A model generated the notes under the pieces. It did no database searches. It saw nothing but the letters and a program-made list of their open reading frames with translations, and was not told where the DNA came from. 64,000 nt of DNA from Streptomyces sindenensis. Its GTDB lineage: Bacteria > Actinomycetota > Actinomycetes > Streptomycetales > Streptomycetaceae. The translations under genes and the position numbers were made by a program. Location: positions 58,065-122,064 of the forward strand of contig NZ_BMSG01000021.1 of assembly GCF_014649035.1 (NCBI RefSeq), written 5' to 3'. Below, piece by piece: positions 35,526-44,098 of the stretch (positions are counted from its first letter, which is position 1; each line of letters begins with the position of its first letter).

Positions 35526-36713
35526 ATGGTTCAGAAGGCGGAAAGTGATGTGGAACCCAAGGAAAAGCGCATAGATCTGAGTCTCCCGCAGGTCGCCGGG
35601 AGCGCCGTGGCGGCTGTCGCGGCGGCGGTGCTGGCCTCGCAGTTGGGCGTGTACGGCACGATCGCCGGCGCGGGTGTGATGAGCGTCGTCGCCACCTGCG
35701 GCGGCTCGGTCTTCCAGCACTTCTTCCGCCGCACGGGCGAGCAGATCCGCGAGGTGACGGTCCAGGTGACCCACCCGGAGGGCCGTCAGGTGACGGTGCA
35801 CACCAAGGAGACGACGCCCGCCGGGCGCAGAGCCGCGGCGCAGCGGACGGAGCCGGAGCCGACGGGGCCGGAGTCGGCGGGAGACGCCACCACGGTGCTT
35901 CCCACGGTCGGCCCGGGCACGGTCCCGCACGTCGTCCCGGACGCGGAGAGCACACAGCTGCTCAGGCCGGCCGATCCGGACCGGACGCAGCTGCTGAACC
36001 TCGGCGACGAACGGACCCGGATGCTCCGCGTCCCGCCGGCCGGAGGGCCCGGAGGCCCGGAAGCCCTCGGCGCCGGAGCCGACGCCGACCGTACGCGCAT
36101 GCTCCCGCGCGCCCACGACCGTACGCGGATGATCCCGCGGACCGCAGCGCACCAGGCCGCCGACCCCGCCGCCGTCCCCGACGACGCGTTCGGCGAGGGA
36201 GTCACCCACGGCACCCGGCTGCGCGGCTGGAAGCGCCCCGCGCTCGCGGCCGCCGCGGTCTTCGCGGTCGCCATGGCCGGGATCACCGCGTTCGAGCTGA
36301 TCTCCGGCAACGACCTCAGCGGCGGCCAGGGCACCACCCTCAGCTCCGTCGTGCGCGGCGGCGACCGGGACTCCGGACCCGCGGACCACGCCCCCTCCGG
36401 GGACACCGGCACGGACGGGGGAGCGGACGAGCAGAGCCCGGCCCCGGGTGACGGCACCGGATCCGCCCCCGCCACGGACGGCGACGGCGGTACCACGAGC
36501 CCGGACCCCGGCAACGGCACGGGCGGTGAGAACCCGACCACCGGGCCCACCCCCACCCCGACGCCCTCCGGTTCCGCCGCGGAGCCCACGCCCGAGCCGA
36601 CGGAGCCCGCCCCGTCGGGCTCCGGCGACCCCGGTACCGGCGAACCCTCGACCGGCACGGGCGTCACCCCCGGCCAGGGCGAGCAGGACCCGCCCGGCGC
36701 CGACGCCGAGTGA
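35526..36713 (+). CDS. Putative membrane protein with repeated TQLL/TRML motifs
   Basis: 395 residues from the ATG at 35526 (AGGGG about 6 nt before). Not assigned to a family. Features: a hydrophobic Ala/Gly segment at about 22-60, a cytoplasmic-type polar region, a membrane helix at about 238-259 (LAAAAVFAVAMAGITAFELI), and a Gly/Thr/Pro/Ser-rich tail of 130 residues likely outside the cell. Between 143 and 202 a motif (acidic or Arg)-x-T-(Q/R)-(L/M)-(L/I) occurs five times: TQLL twice, TRML twice, TRMI once. Such repeats may be phospho-threonine sites. Neighbour of sepH; function unknown. Confidence 0.75.
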   Translation: MVQKAESDVEPKEKRIDLSLPQVAGSAVAAVAAAVLASQLGVYGTIAGAGVMSVVATCGGSVFQHFFRRTGEQIREVTVQVTHPEGRQVTVHTKETTPAGRRAAAQRTEPEPTGPESAGDATTVLPTVGPGTVPHVVPDAESTQLLRPADPDRTQLLNLGDERTRMLRVPPAGGPGGPEALGAGADADRTRMLPRAHDRTRMIPRTAAHQAADPAAVPDDAFGEGVTHGTRLRGWKRPALAAAAVFAVAMAGITAFELISGNDLSGGQGTTLSSVVRGGDRDSGPADHAPSGDTGTDGGADEQSPAPGDGTGSAPATDGDGGTTSPDPGNGTGGENPTTGPTPTPTPSGSAAEPTPEPTEPAPSGSGDPGTGEPSTGTGVTPGQGEQDPPGADAE

Positions 36714-36736
36714 CGGACGGACCGGCTGGAACACTT

Positions 36737-36777
36737 CGGCCCCGGCCTCCCTCGTGAGCGAGCGGAGGCCGGGGCCG
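36737..36777 (+). terminator. Hairpin after the membrane protein gene
   Basis: CGGCCCCGGCCTCC (36737-36750) and GGAGGCCGGGGCCG (36764-36777) with an inner CTCG/CGAG stem. The right arm is repeated directly a few bases later. Confidence 0.85.
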
Positions 36778-36843
36778 ACGTCGTACCGGAGGCCGGGGCC
36801 GTCCGGACTCCGACGTGGTGCCGGAGGCCCAGGCCGCCCGGAC

Positions 36844-38163
36844 TCAGTCGCCGAGCACGCGCCGCAGATAGTCGTTGCCGAACAGACGGTCCGGGTCCAG
36901 CCGGTCGCGCAGCGCGGTGAACTCACCGAAGCGCGGATAGACCTCCGACAGGTAGGCCGCGTCCCGGGTGTGGATCTTGCCCCAGTGGGGCCGGCCCGCG
37001 TGCGCCGTCATGATCCGCTCGACCGCGGTGAAGTACGAGCGGTGAGGCGTGCCCTTGTAGAGGTGCACGGCGATGTACGCGCTGTCCCGGCCCGACGCGG
37101 TCGACAGCGCCATGTCGTCGGCCGGGGCGGTGCGCACCTCGACCGGGAAGCTGATCTTCAGCGGCGACCGCTCGACCATGGCCTTCAGCTCCCGCAGCAC
37201 CGTCACCGCCTGATCGCGCGGAACGGCGTACTCCATCTCCACGAACCGCACTCGGCGAGGGCTGGTGAACACCTTGTACGGGATGTCGGTGTACGCACGT
37301 GCCGACAGCGCCCGGCTGGAGAGCCTGGCGATCGAGGGGATCGTCGCCGGAACCGCGCGGCCGAGCGAGCAGGCCACCTGGAACACTCCGTTGGACAGCA
37401 GCTCGTCGTCGATCCAGCTGCTCACCCGGCCGGGCGGGGCGGCCGGACCGGCGCTGCGGTTGTTGCGCTTGGTGTTGCAGTTCCCGGTGTGCGGGAACCA
37501 GTAGAACTCGAAGTGCTCGTTCTCGGCGACGAGCTGGTCGAAGTCCGAGGTGACCCGGTCGAAGCCCATCGGCTCCTCACGGGCCGTCAGCAGGAAGATC
37601 GGCTCCACCGCGAGGGTGACGGCGGTGATCACCCCGAGGGCGCCGATCCCCACCCGGGCCGCGGCGAAGACCTCGGGGTTCTCCTCCGCCGAGCAGACCA
37701 TGACCGTGCCGTCGGCGGTGACCAGCTCCAGCGCCCGGATCTGGGCGGATATGGACGCCGATTCGCGGCCCGTGCCGTGGGTGCCGGTGGAGGTCGCCCC
37801 GGCGATCGTCTGCTCCATGATGTCGCCCATGTTCGTGAGCGACAGACCCTCGCGGGCGAGTGCGGTGTTGAGCCGCTTGAGCGGAGTGCCCGCCTCCACC
37901 GTCACGGTCATCGCCTCACGGTCGATGTCCCGGATCCCCGTGAGCAGATCGGGGTGGATCAGCACCCCGTCGGTGGCGGCCGCCGCCGTGAAGGAGTGGC
38001 CCGAACCCACCGGCTTCACCCTCAGGCCGTCCGCGTGCGCCCGGCGTACCACGTCCGCGAGTTCGTCCACGGACGCGGGCGACTCGGTGCGGGCCGGCCG
38101 GGCGGTGACGGTGCCCGCCCAGTTACGCCACGCGCTCGCCGTCCGTGCGTAGGTCTCGGTCAT
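36844..38163 (-). CDS. FAD-linked D-arabinono-1,4-lactone oxidase-family enzyme
   Basis: 439 residues, ATG at 38163. The FAD-binding (PCMH) domain holds VKPVGSGHSFTAAAATDGVLI, where the His typically attaches FAD covalently, followed by GATSTGTHGTGRES. The C-terminal ALO domain ends with RPHWGKIHTRDAAYLSEVYPRF, a family signature. Relatives oxidise sugar acids, aldonolactones or alditols with oxygen. Its 5' end overlaps the MFS gene by 41 bases, so it is probably co-transcribed and may act on a compound carried by that protein. The exact substrate is not readable from sequence. Confidence 0.9.
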   Translation of the reverse strand: MTETYARTASAWRNWAGTVTARPARTESPASVDELADVVRRAHADGLRVKPVGSGHSFTAAAATDGVLIHPDLLTGIRDIDREAMTVTVEAGTPLKRLNTALAREGLSLTNMGDIMEQTIAGATSTGTHGTGRESASISAQIRALELVTADGTVMVCSAEENPEVFAAARVGIGALGVITAVTLAVEPIFLLTAREEPMGFDRVTSDFDQLVAENEHFEFYWFPHTGNCNTKRNNRSAGPAAPPGRVSSWIDDELLSNGVFQVACSLGRAVPATIPSIARLSSRALSARAYTDIPYKVFTSPRRVRFVEMEYAVPRDQAVTVLRELKAMVERSPLKISFPVEVRTAPADDMALSTASGRDSAYIAVHLYKGTPHRSYFTAVERIMTAHAGRPHWGKIHTRDAAYLSEVYPRFGEFTALRDRLDPDRLFGNDYLRRVLGD

Positions 38164-39367
38164 CTTCCCCGCGCCCTCCCGTCGCAGCCGGCCCGGCCAG
38201 CCGGCGATATCCCAGGAACGCCACCGCCGCCGCGAGCGCTCCCGCCACGGCGGGCACCGCGTACCCCGCCTTCGCCCCGGCGGCGTCGACCACCCAGCCG
38301 GCGGCCGAGGAGCCGAGCGCCACTCCGACCGCGAGCCCGGTACTGGTCCAGGTCATGCCCTCGGTCAGCTTGGTGCGCGGTACGTGCGCTTCGACGAGGG
38401 CCATGGTGGTGACCATCGTCGGTGCGATGGCGAGGCCCGCGACAAAGAGCGCCACGGCCAGCAACGGAAGGTTCCCGGCCAGTAGGAGGGGGATCATACT
38501 CACGGCCATCGCGCCGACACCCACCAGCCACCTGGTCGCGGGGTTCCCCTTCAGGTGCAGCAGCCCGAACACGGCCCCCGCGAGACACGAGCCGAGTGCG
38601 TAGACGGCCAGCACCAGGGAGGCCGCGGCCTTGTGCCCGCGCTCCTCGGCGAAGGCCACGGTCACCACGTCCACGCCCCCGAAGATGGCGCCGGTCGCGA
38701 CGAAGGTGGCCACCAGGACCTGGAGCCCCCGCGAGCGCAGCGCCGAGCCCCCGGTGTGCTGCGACTTCGGGTGCGGCACCGGCTCGGTGGCGCGCTGCGC
38801 GGTCAGCCAGAAGACGCCGACCAGCAGGAAGGCGGCGGCGATCAGCGGCCCCGCCTCCGGGAACCACGCGGTCGAGAGACCGATGGAGATGATCGGGCCG
38901 AAGATGAAGCACACCTCGTCGACGATCGACTCCCACGCATACGCGGTGTGCAGATCCCGGGCGGAGCCCCGGTGGATCTCCGCCCAGCGGGACCGGACCA
39001 TCGACCCCACGCTCGGCACACAGCCCGCACCCACCGAGAAGACGAACAGCGTCCACTCCGGCGCCCCCTGCTGGGCGCAGACCAGCAGACCCGCCACCGC
39101 CGCCACGGCGACCAGCGTGACCGGGCGCAGTACCCGGCGCTGCCCGTAGCGGTCGACCAGCCGGGAGACCTGGGGGCCACAGACCGCCGCCGACATCGCC
39201 AGGGTCGCCGACAGCGCCCCGGCCAGTCCGTAGCGCCCGGTGAGCTGGGAGATCATCGTGACGACGCCGATGCCCATCATGGACAGCGGCATCCGGCCGA
39301 GGAAGCCCGCGGCGGAGAACCCCTTGGTGCCGGGGGTGGAGAAGATGGCGCGGTAGGGGCTGGGCAA
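38123..39367 (-). CDS. Major facilitator superfamily transporter
   Basis: 414 residues from a TTG at 39367 with GGAG 6 nt upstream. About 12 hydrophobic segments; MFS loop motif VSRLVDRYGQRRVLRP between helices 2 and 3. Sequence from FSAAGFLGRMPLSMMGIGVV through SVGSMVRSRWAEI is typical of Streptomyces proton-driven exporters of unknown substrate. The C-terminal tail (RGEDDRDLRTDGERVA) overlaps the oxidase start, pointing to a two-gene operon. Confidence 0.88.
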   Translation of the reverse strand: MPSPYRAIFSTPGTKGFSAAGFLGRMPLSMMGIGVVTMISQLTGRYGLAGALSATLAMSAAVCGPQVSRLVDRYGQRRVLRPVTLVAVAAVAGLLVCAQQGAPEWTLFVFSVGAGCVPSVGSMVRSRWAEIHRGSARDLHTAYAWESIVDEVCFIFGPIISIGLSTAWFPEAGPLIAAAFLLVGVFWLTAQRATEPVPHPKSQHTGGSALRSRGLQVLVATFVATGAIFGGVDVVTVAFAEERGHKAAASLVLAVYALGSCLAGAVFGLLHLKGNPATRWLVGVGAMAVSMIPLLLAGNLPLLAVALFVAGLAIAPTMVTTMALVEAHVPRTKLTEGMTWTSTGLAVGVALGSSAAGWVVDAAGAKAGYAVPAVAGALAAAVAFLGYRRLAGPAATGGRGEDDRDLRTDGERVA

Positions 39368-39437
39368 GGGGTACTCCGGTCATGCCTGTCAGGCGTATAG
39401 CTGGCCCATACAGCTTACGGGGGGGCGGAGGCCCCGG

Positions 39438-39474
39438 ACACCGGATTCCGGACGCCCTGAACACCGGATTCCGG
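39438..39474. repeat. Direct repeat between MFS and ferrochelatase genes
   Basis: ACACCGGATTCCGG occurs at 39438-39451 and 39461-39474, 23 bp apart (about two helical turns); each copy contains the palindrome CCGGATTCCGG save one base. GCCTG-T-CAGGC lies at 39384-39394. Both sit in a divergent promoter gap and may be regulator sites. Confidence 0.55.
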
Positions 39475-39586
39475 GCGGACCGGGAAGCGGCTCCCGGCGG
39501 GTGCGGCACCGGCCGTTCCCCCCTTTCCCGACGGACCGTCGGATGTCGGTTGCCGCCCTGTCGGAGGCGGGTGGCAGGATCGAGGC

Positions 39587-40714
39587 ATGTCCGATCTGCG
39601 CGATCCCGCTCCCTACGACGCCCTGCTGCTGCTCTCCTTCGGCGGCCCCGAGGGCCCGGACGACGTGGTCCCGTTCCTGGCGAACGTGACCCGCGGCCGC
39701 GGCATCCCCGAGGAACGCCTCAAGGAGGTCGGCAAGCACTACTTCCTGTTCGGCGGGGTCAGCCCGATCAACGCGCAGAACCGCGCCCTGCTCGACGCGC
39801 TGCGCAAGGACTTCGCCGACCACGGCCTGGACCTCCCGGTCTACTGGGGCAACCGCAACTGGGCCCCGTATCTGACCGACGTCCTGCGCCAGATGACCGC
39901 CGACGGACACCGCCGGATCGCCGTCCTCGCCACCAGCGCCTACGCCTCCTACTCGGGCTGCCGCCAGTACCGCGAGAACCTCGCCGACGCGCTGGCCGCC
40001 CTGGAGGCAGAGGGCCTCGATGTGCCCCGGGTCGACAAGCTCCGCCACTACTTCAACCACTCCGGCTTCGTCGAGCCCATGGCCGACGGCGTGCTCGCCT
40101 CCCTCGCCGACCTCCCCGAGGACCTCCGCCCGGGCGCGCACATCGCGTTCACCACCCACTCCATCCCGACCTCCGCCGCCGACGCCTCGGGCCCCGTGGA
40201 GGCACACGGCGAGGGCGGCGCGTACGTGGCCGAGCACCTCGACGTGGCCCGGCTGATCATCGAGGCGGTGCGGGCGGAGACCGGCGTCGAGCACCCCTGG
40301 CAGCTCGTCTACCAGTCCCGCAGCGGCGCCCCGCACATCCCGTGGCTGGAGCCCGACATCTGCGACCACCTGGAGACCCTGCACGGCGACGGCGTCCCGG
40401 CGGTCGTGATGGCGCCCATCGGCTTCGTCTCGGACCACATGGAGGTGCTGTACGACCTCGACACCGAGGCCACCGCCAAGGCCGCCGAGCTCGGGCTGCC
40501 GGTCCGCCGCTCCGCCACGGTGGGCGACGACCCGCGTTTCGCCGCCGCCGTACGGGACCTGCTCCTGGAGCGTGCCGCGGTCGAGCGCGGCCGGGAGGTC
40601 GAGCGCTGCGCCCTGGGGTCGCTGGGGGCCTCCCACGACCTCTGCCCCGTCGGCTGCTGCCCCGCCAGGGCCCCGAAGCCCGCCGCCGCGGGCGCCGACA
40701 GCCCGTACGCCTAG
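39587..40714 (+). CDS. hemH: Ferrochelatase (coproporphyrin ferrochelatase type)
   Basis: 375 residues. CAGGAT ends 6 bases before the ATG and the only GAGG abuts it, which suggests a leaderless start. The enzyme inserts Fe(II) into (copro)porphyrin. Conserved: LLLLSFGGPEGPDDVVPFL, the active-site His in IAFTTHSIPTS, YQSRSGAPHIPWLEPD, VVMAPIGFVSDHMEVLYDLD. The C terminus (CALGSLGASHDLCPVGCC) has four Cys in the pattern of actinobacterial [2Fe-2S] ferrochelatases. Actinobacteria use the coproporphyrin-dependent route, so CpfC is an alternative name. Confidence 0.94.
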   Translation: MSDLRDPAPYDALLLLSFGGPEGPDDVVPFLANVTRGRGIPEERLKEVGKHYFLFGGVSPINAQNRALLDALRKDFADHGLDLPVYWGNRNWAPYLTDVLRQMTADGHRRIAVLATSAYASYSGCRQYRENLADALAALEAEGLDVPRVDKLRHYFNHSGFVEPMADGVLASLADLPEDLRPGAHIAFTTHSIPTSAADASGPVEAHGEGGAYVAEHLDVARLIIEAVRAETGVEHPWQLVYQSRSGAPHIPWLEPDICDHLETLHGDGVPAVVMAPIGFVSDHMEVLYDLDTEATAKAAELGLPVRRSATVGDDPRFAAAVRDLLLERAAVERGREVERCALGSLGASHDLCPVGCCPARAPKPAAAGADSPYA

Positions 40715-40759
40715 CCCGTACGACCACCCGGCCGTGCGCACCGATCACCTGGGAGCACC

Positions 40760-41560
40760 GTGACCGACCCCGCCCTGTCCGAACTGCTCGACCTCGCCCT
40801 GGAGGCCGCCCGCCGCGCCGGAGCCCTGCTGCGCGACGGCCGCCCCGCCGACCTGGGGGTGGCCGCGACCAAGTCCAGCCCCATCGACGTGGTCACCGAG
40901 ATGGACATCGCCGCCGAGAAGCTGATCACCGGCTACCTCACCGACTTCCGCCCCGACGACGGCTTCCTCGGCGAGGAGGGCGCCAGCTCGCCGGGCTCCA
41001 CCGGCATCCGCTGGGTCATCGACCCGCTCGACGGCACGGTGAACTACCTCTACGGCCTGCCCACCTGGGCGGTCTCGATCGCCGCCGAGCGGGACGGTGA
41101 GCGGGTCGTGGGCGTCGTCGAGGCCCCGATGCGCCGGGAGACGTATCACGCGGTCCTCGGCGGCGGTGCGTTCGCGAACGGTGAAGCGCTGCGGTGCCGC
41201 CCCACCGCGCCGCTGGACCAGGCCCTCGTCTCGACCGGCTTCAACTATGTCGCCCACGTCCGCGCCCACCAGGCGGACGTCGCCCAGCGGCTGATCCCCA
41301 GGCTCCGCGACATCCGCCGCAGCGGCTCTGCCGCCGTCGACCTCTGCGACGTGGCGGCGGGCCGTCTCGACGGCTACTACGAGCGCGGGCTGCACCCCTG
41401 GGACCTGGCCGCGGGCGACCTCATCGCCCGGGAGGCGGGCGCGCTGACCGGCGGCCGCCCGGGGCTGCCCGCCGACGGCGACCTGACGGTGGCCGCCACC
41501 CCGGGCGTCTTCGAGCCGTTGCAGAGCGCCCTCGACGAGCTGGGCGCCTGGCACGACTGA
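40760..41560 (+). CDS. Inositol monophosphatase-family phosphatase (SuhB-like)
   Basis: 266 residues, GTG start with GGGAG upstream, 45 bases after hemH. Metal-binding motifs: GEEGAS, IDPLDGTVNYLYGLP and HPWDLAAGDLIAREAGG-like sequence (here WDLAAGDLIAREAGALTGG). They bind Mg for hydrolysis of inositol-1-phosphate and related sugar phosphates. In mycobacteria a related gene (suhB) lies in the sigA-dut neighbourhood, as here. The natural substrate may be inositol, histidinol or NADP phosphates. Confidence 0.9.
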   Translation: MTDPALSELLDLALEAARRAGALLRDGRPADLGVAATKSSPIDVVTEMDIAAEKLITGYLTDFRPDDGFLGEEGASSPGSTGIRWVIDPLDGTVNYLYGLPTWAVSIAAERDGERVVGVVEAPMRRETYHAVLGGGAFANGEALRCRPTAPLDQALVSTGFNYVAHVRAHQADVAQRLIPRLRDIRRSGSAAVDLCDVAAGRLDGYYERGLHPWDLAAGDLIAREAGALTGGRPGLPADGDLTVAATPGVFEPLQSALDELGAWHD

Positions 41561-41601
41561 GCGCAAGCCCCTGCCGGGGCCCTGAGAGCCCGGCGGCACA
41601 G

Positions 41602-41642
41602 CACAGGGCCCCGGATGCCTGGACAGCATCCGGGGCCCTGTG
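41602..41642. terminator. Bidirectional 17-bp terminator hairpin
   Basis: Perfect arms CACAGGGCCCCGGATGC (41602-41618) and its complement (41626-41642), 7-nt loop. Serves the monophosphatase gene and the convergent small ORF. Confidence 0.9.
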
Positions 41643-41651
41643 GCGTACGGC

Positions 41652-41825
41652 TCAGGCGGTGGTGGCGCCGATCTCCACGCCGTGCTCGGCGGCGAGACGG
41701 CGCAGATCGTCCAGCTCGCCCTGCTCGACGTCCGCGAGGAAGTCGTCGCCGTCCTCGCGTGCCCGCGTGAGGTCGGACTCGGTCGTTTTGATGCGTTGCA
41801 GCAGACCTGCGGTGAAAGCGTCCAT
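41652..41825 (-). CDS. Small conserved acidic protein, 57 residues
   Basis: ATG at 41825, GAGGGG 10 nt upstream. Translation starts MDAFTAGLLQRIKTTESDL and continues with an acidic helix (AREDGDDFLADVEQGELDDLRRLAAEHGVEIG). Predicted entirely alpha-helical; no known domain. It sits between two strong features, its own start signals and a shared terminator, and has the local codon bias, so it is likely real. Function unknown. Confidence 0.7.
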   Translation of the reverse strand: MDAFTAGLLQRIKTTESDLTRAREDGDDFLADVEQGELDDLRRLAAEHGVEIGATTA

Positions 41826-42206
41826 GATGCGCCCCCTCATCGTGGGTCGGTGGCACGGGGGTGTGCCCGGGATACCTCCGGCCGGGGAGCCGGAGGAGCG
41901 GGTGATCGCGCCGCCGCTCCGGGAAAAAGGGGCGGACCGTGGCATGCCACGGGACAGGCGTGATCGCGGGTGTGAACCCCTCTTCCCCACCCCGTGGCTC
42001 AGAGAAACCTCAACTGGCCCGGAAAGCCACCGGATTCCCGGCACAAGACCGCGGGAGGCTCCGGCCCGTCGCCGTCTTACCGCCGGTTTATGCGTGTTGA
42101 GGGCAGGATGGAGGCACACGGTCGGCCTGGCTGCCCGTGTCCGAGCGGTCCCGCGTGGGCCGCTCGCTCTGTGAACCCGACGAAGGACCGAAGGAAGGAC
42201 TGCGCC
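41826..42206. promoter_or_regulatory. Upstream region of cutRS with a 16-bp palindrome
   Basis: About 380 bases with no gene. CCGTGGCATGCCACGG at 41937-41952 is a perfect 16-bp palindrome, a good regulator site candidate for either cutR or the small gene. AAGGAAGGAC (42190-42199) is the cutR ribosome binding site. Confidence 0.5.
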
Positions 42207-42860
42207 GTGCGCGTACTCGTCGTCGAGGACGAGCAACTGCTCGCCGATGCGGTGGCCACCGGACTGCGCCGGGAGGCCATGGCCGTCGACGTCGTCTACG
42301 ACGGTGCCGCGGCCCTGGAGCGCATCGGGGTCAACGACTACGACGTCGTGGTCCTGGACCGGGACCTCCCGCTGGTGCACGGGGACGACGTCTGCCGCAA
42401 GATCGTCGAACTCGGCATGCCCACCCGGGTGCTCATGCTCACCGCATCCGGCGACGTCAGCGACCGGGTCGAGGGCCTGGAGCTGGGCGCCGACGACTAT
42501 CTGCCCAAGCCCTTCGCCTTCAGCGAGCTGACCGCCCGGGTGCGCGCGCTGGGCCGCCGTACGACGGTGGCGCTGCCGCCCGTCCTGGAGCGCGCCGGCA
42601 TCAAGCTCGACCCCAACCGCCGCGAGGTCTTCCGCGACGAGGTGGAGATCCAGCTCGCCCCGAAGGAGTTCGCGGTGCTGGAGGTCCTGATGCGCAGCGA
42701 GGGCGCGGTCGTCTCGGCGGAGCAGCTGCTGGAGAAGGCCTGGGACGAGAACACCGACCCCTTCACCAATGTGGTGCGGGTCACCGTGATGACGCTCCGC
42801 CGCAAGCTCGGCGAACCGCCCGTCATCGTCACCGTGCCGGGCTCCGGATACCGGATCTGA
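42207..42860 (+). CDS. cutR: Response regulator CutR (OmpR/PhoB class)
   Basis: 217 residues from a GTG at 42207, AAGGAAGG upstream. Receiver: MRVLVVEDEQLLADAVATGL, Asp51 (VVVLDRDLPL), LTASGD, and Lys in LPKPFAF. The DNA-binding wing is OmpR type: IQLAPKEFAVLEVLMRSEG, VVRVTVMTLRRKLG, TVPGSGYRI. The length equals that of S. lividans/coelicolor CutR as I recall, and the pairing with a kinase whose sensor has two Cys supports the name. CutRS has been linked to secretion stress and antibiotic output in Streptomyces. Confidence 0.9.
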   Translation: MRVLVVEDEQLLADAVATGLRREAMAVDVVYDGAAALERIGVNDYDVVVLDRDLPLVHGDDVCRKIVELGMPTRVLMLTASGDVSDRVEGLELGADDYLPKPFAFSELTARVRALGRRTTVALPPVLERAGIKLDPNRREVFRDEVEIQLAPKEFAVLEVLMRSEGAVVSAEQLLEKAWDENTDPFTNVVRVTVMTLRRKLGEPPVIVTVPGSGYRI

Positions 42861-42865
42861 GGACC

Positions 42866-44098
42866 ATGGCCACCACCCCGGAGCCGCCCGCGGCGCCACC
42901 GAAGCCCACCTGGGAGCCCAAGCAGCCGGACCCCCCGTACCCCTGGCTGCGCCCGACCATCCGGATACGGCTCACGCTGCTGTACGGCGGGATGTTCCTG
43001 ATCGCGGGCATCGTGCTGCTGTCGATCATCTACATGCTGGCCGCGCAGGCGCTCCACGTCGGCAGCGAACTGCCGTTCGAGATCGTCAGCGGCAAGGTCA
43101 CCAGCGAGATCTGCAGCCTGCCCGCGAACGCCAGTCCGGACGCCTTCAACGCCGCGATGAACGCCTGCGTCAACGACCAGCGCAAGGCGGCCCTGGACAC
43201 CCTGCTCAACCGCTCGCTCCTCGCCCTGCTCGGCCTCAGCGTCATCGCCTTCGCCTTCGGCTACGCCATGGCCGGACGCGTGCTGTCCCCGCTCGGCCGG
43301 ATCACCCGGACCGCGCGCCGGGTGGCCGGCACCGACCTCACTCGGCGGATCGAGCTGGACGGCCCGGACGACGAGCTGAAGGAGCTGGCGGACACCTTCG
43401 ACGACATGCTGGACCGGCTGGAGCGGGCCTTCACCGCCCAGCAGCGGTTCGTCGGCAACGCCTCGCACGAGCTGCGCACCCCGCTGGCGATCAACCGCAC
43501 CCTGCTGGAGGTCCATCTCTCCGACCCGGGGGCCCCGCCGGAGCTCCATCAGCTCGGCAAGACCCTCCTGGCCACCAACGAGCGCAGCGAGCAGCTGGTC
43601 GAGGGCCTGCTGCTGCTGGCCCGCAGCGACAACCAGATCGTCGAGCGCAAACCGGTGGACCTGGCGGAGGTCGCCGAGCGCGCCATCGACCAGACCCGGG
43701 CGGAGGCGCTGGCCAGGAAGGTCGAGGTCCGCGGCGACCGGGAGACGGCCACGGTGCAGGGCAACGGGGTCCTGCTGGAGCGGATCGCGCTGAACCTCGT
43801 ACAGAACGCCGTGCGCTACAACGTGCCCGAGGACGGCTGGGTGGAGGTCGCCACCGAGGTGCGGGACGGACAGGCCCTGCTGGTCGTCTCGAACACCGGC
43901 CCGGTGGTCCCGGCGTACGAGATCGACAACCTCTTCGAGCCCTTCAGACGGCTGCGTACGGAGCGCACGGGCAGCGACAAGGGGGTCGGGCTCGGCCTGT
44001 CGATCGCCCGGTCCGTCGCTCGGGCCCACGGAGGCCGTATCATCGCGGAGCCCCGCGAGGGCGGCGGTCTCGTGATGCGCGTCACCCTGCCGCTCTGA
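42866..44098 (+). CDS. cutS: Sensor histidine kinase CutS
   Basis: 410 residues, ATG five bases after the cutR stop. A cytoplasmic Pro-rich start, membrane helix (about 33-58), a short extracytoplasmic loop of about 55 residues, second helix (about 116-136), HAMP, HisKA with His201 (NASHELRTPLAIN), and HATPase boxes NLVQNAVRYN and GVGLGLSIARSVARAHGG. The loop contains exactly two cysteines, Cys83 and Cys101, which could form a disulfide exposed outside the membrane and serve as a redox sensor. Reports of CutS redox sensing fit this, as I recall them. Confidence 0.9.
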   Translation: MATTPEPPAAPPKPTWEPKQPDPPYPWLRPTIRIRLTLLYGGMFLIAGIVLLSIIYMLAAQALHVGSELPFEIVSGKVTSEICSLPANASPDAFNAAMNACVNDQRKAALDTLLNRSLLALLGLSVIAFAFGYAMAGRVLSPLGRITRTARRVAGTDLTRRIELDGPDDELKELADTFDDMLDRLERAFTAQQRFVGNASHELRTPLAINRTLLEVHLSDPGAPPELHQLGKTLLATNERSEQLVEGLLLLARSDNQIVERKPVDLAEVAERAIDQTRAEALARKVEVRGDRETATVQGNGVLLERIALNLVQNAVRYNVPEDGWVEVATEVRDGQALLVVSNTGPVVPAYEIDNLFEPFRRLRTERTGSDKGVGLGLSIARSVARAHGGRIIAEPREGGGLVMRVTLPL

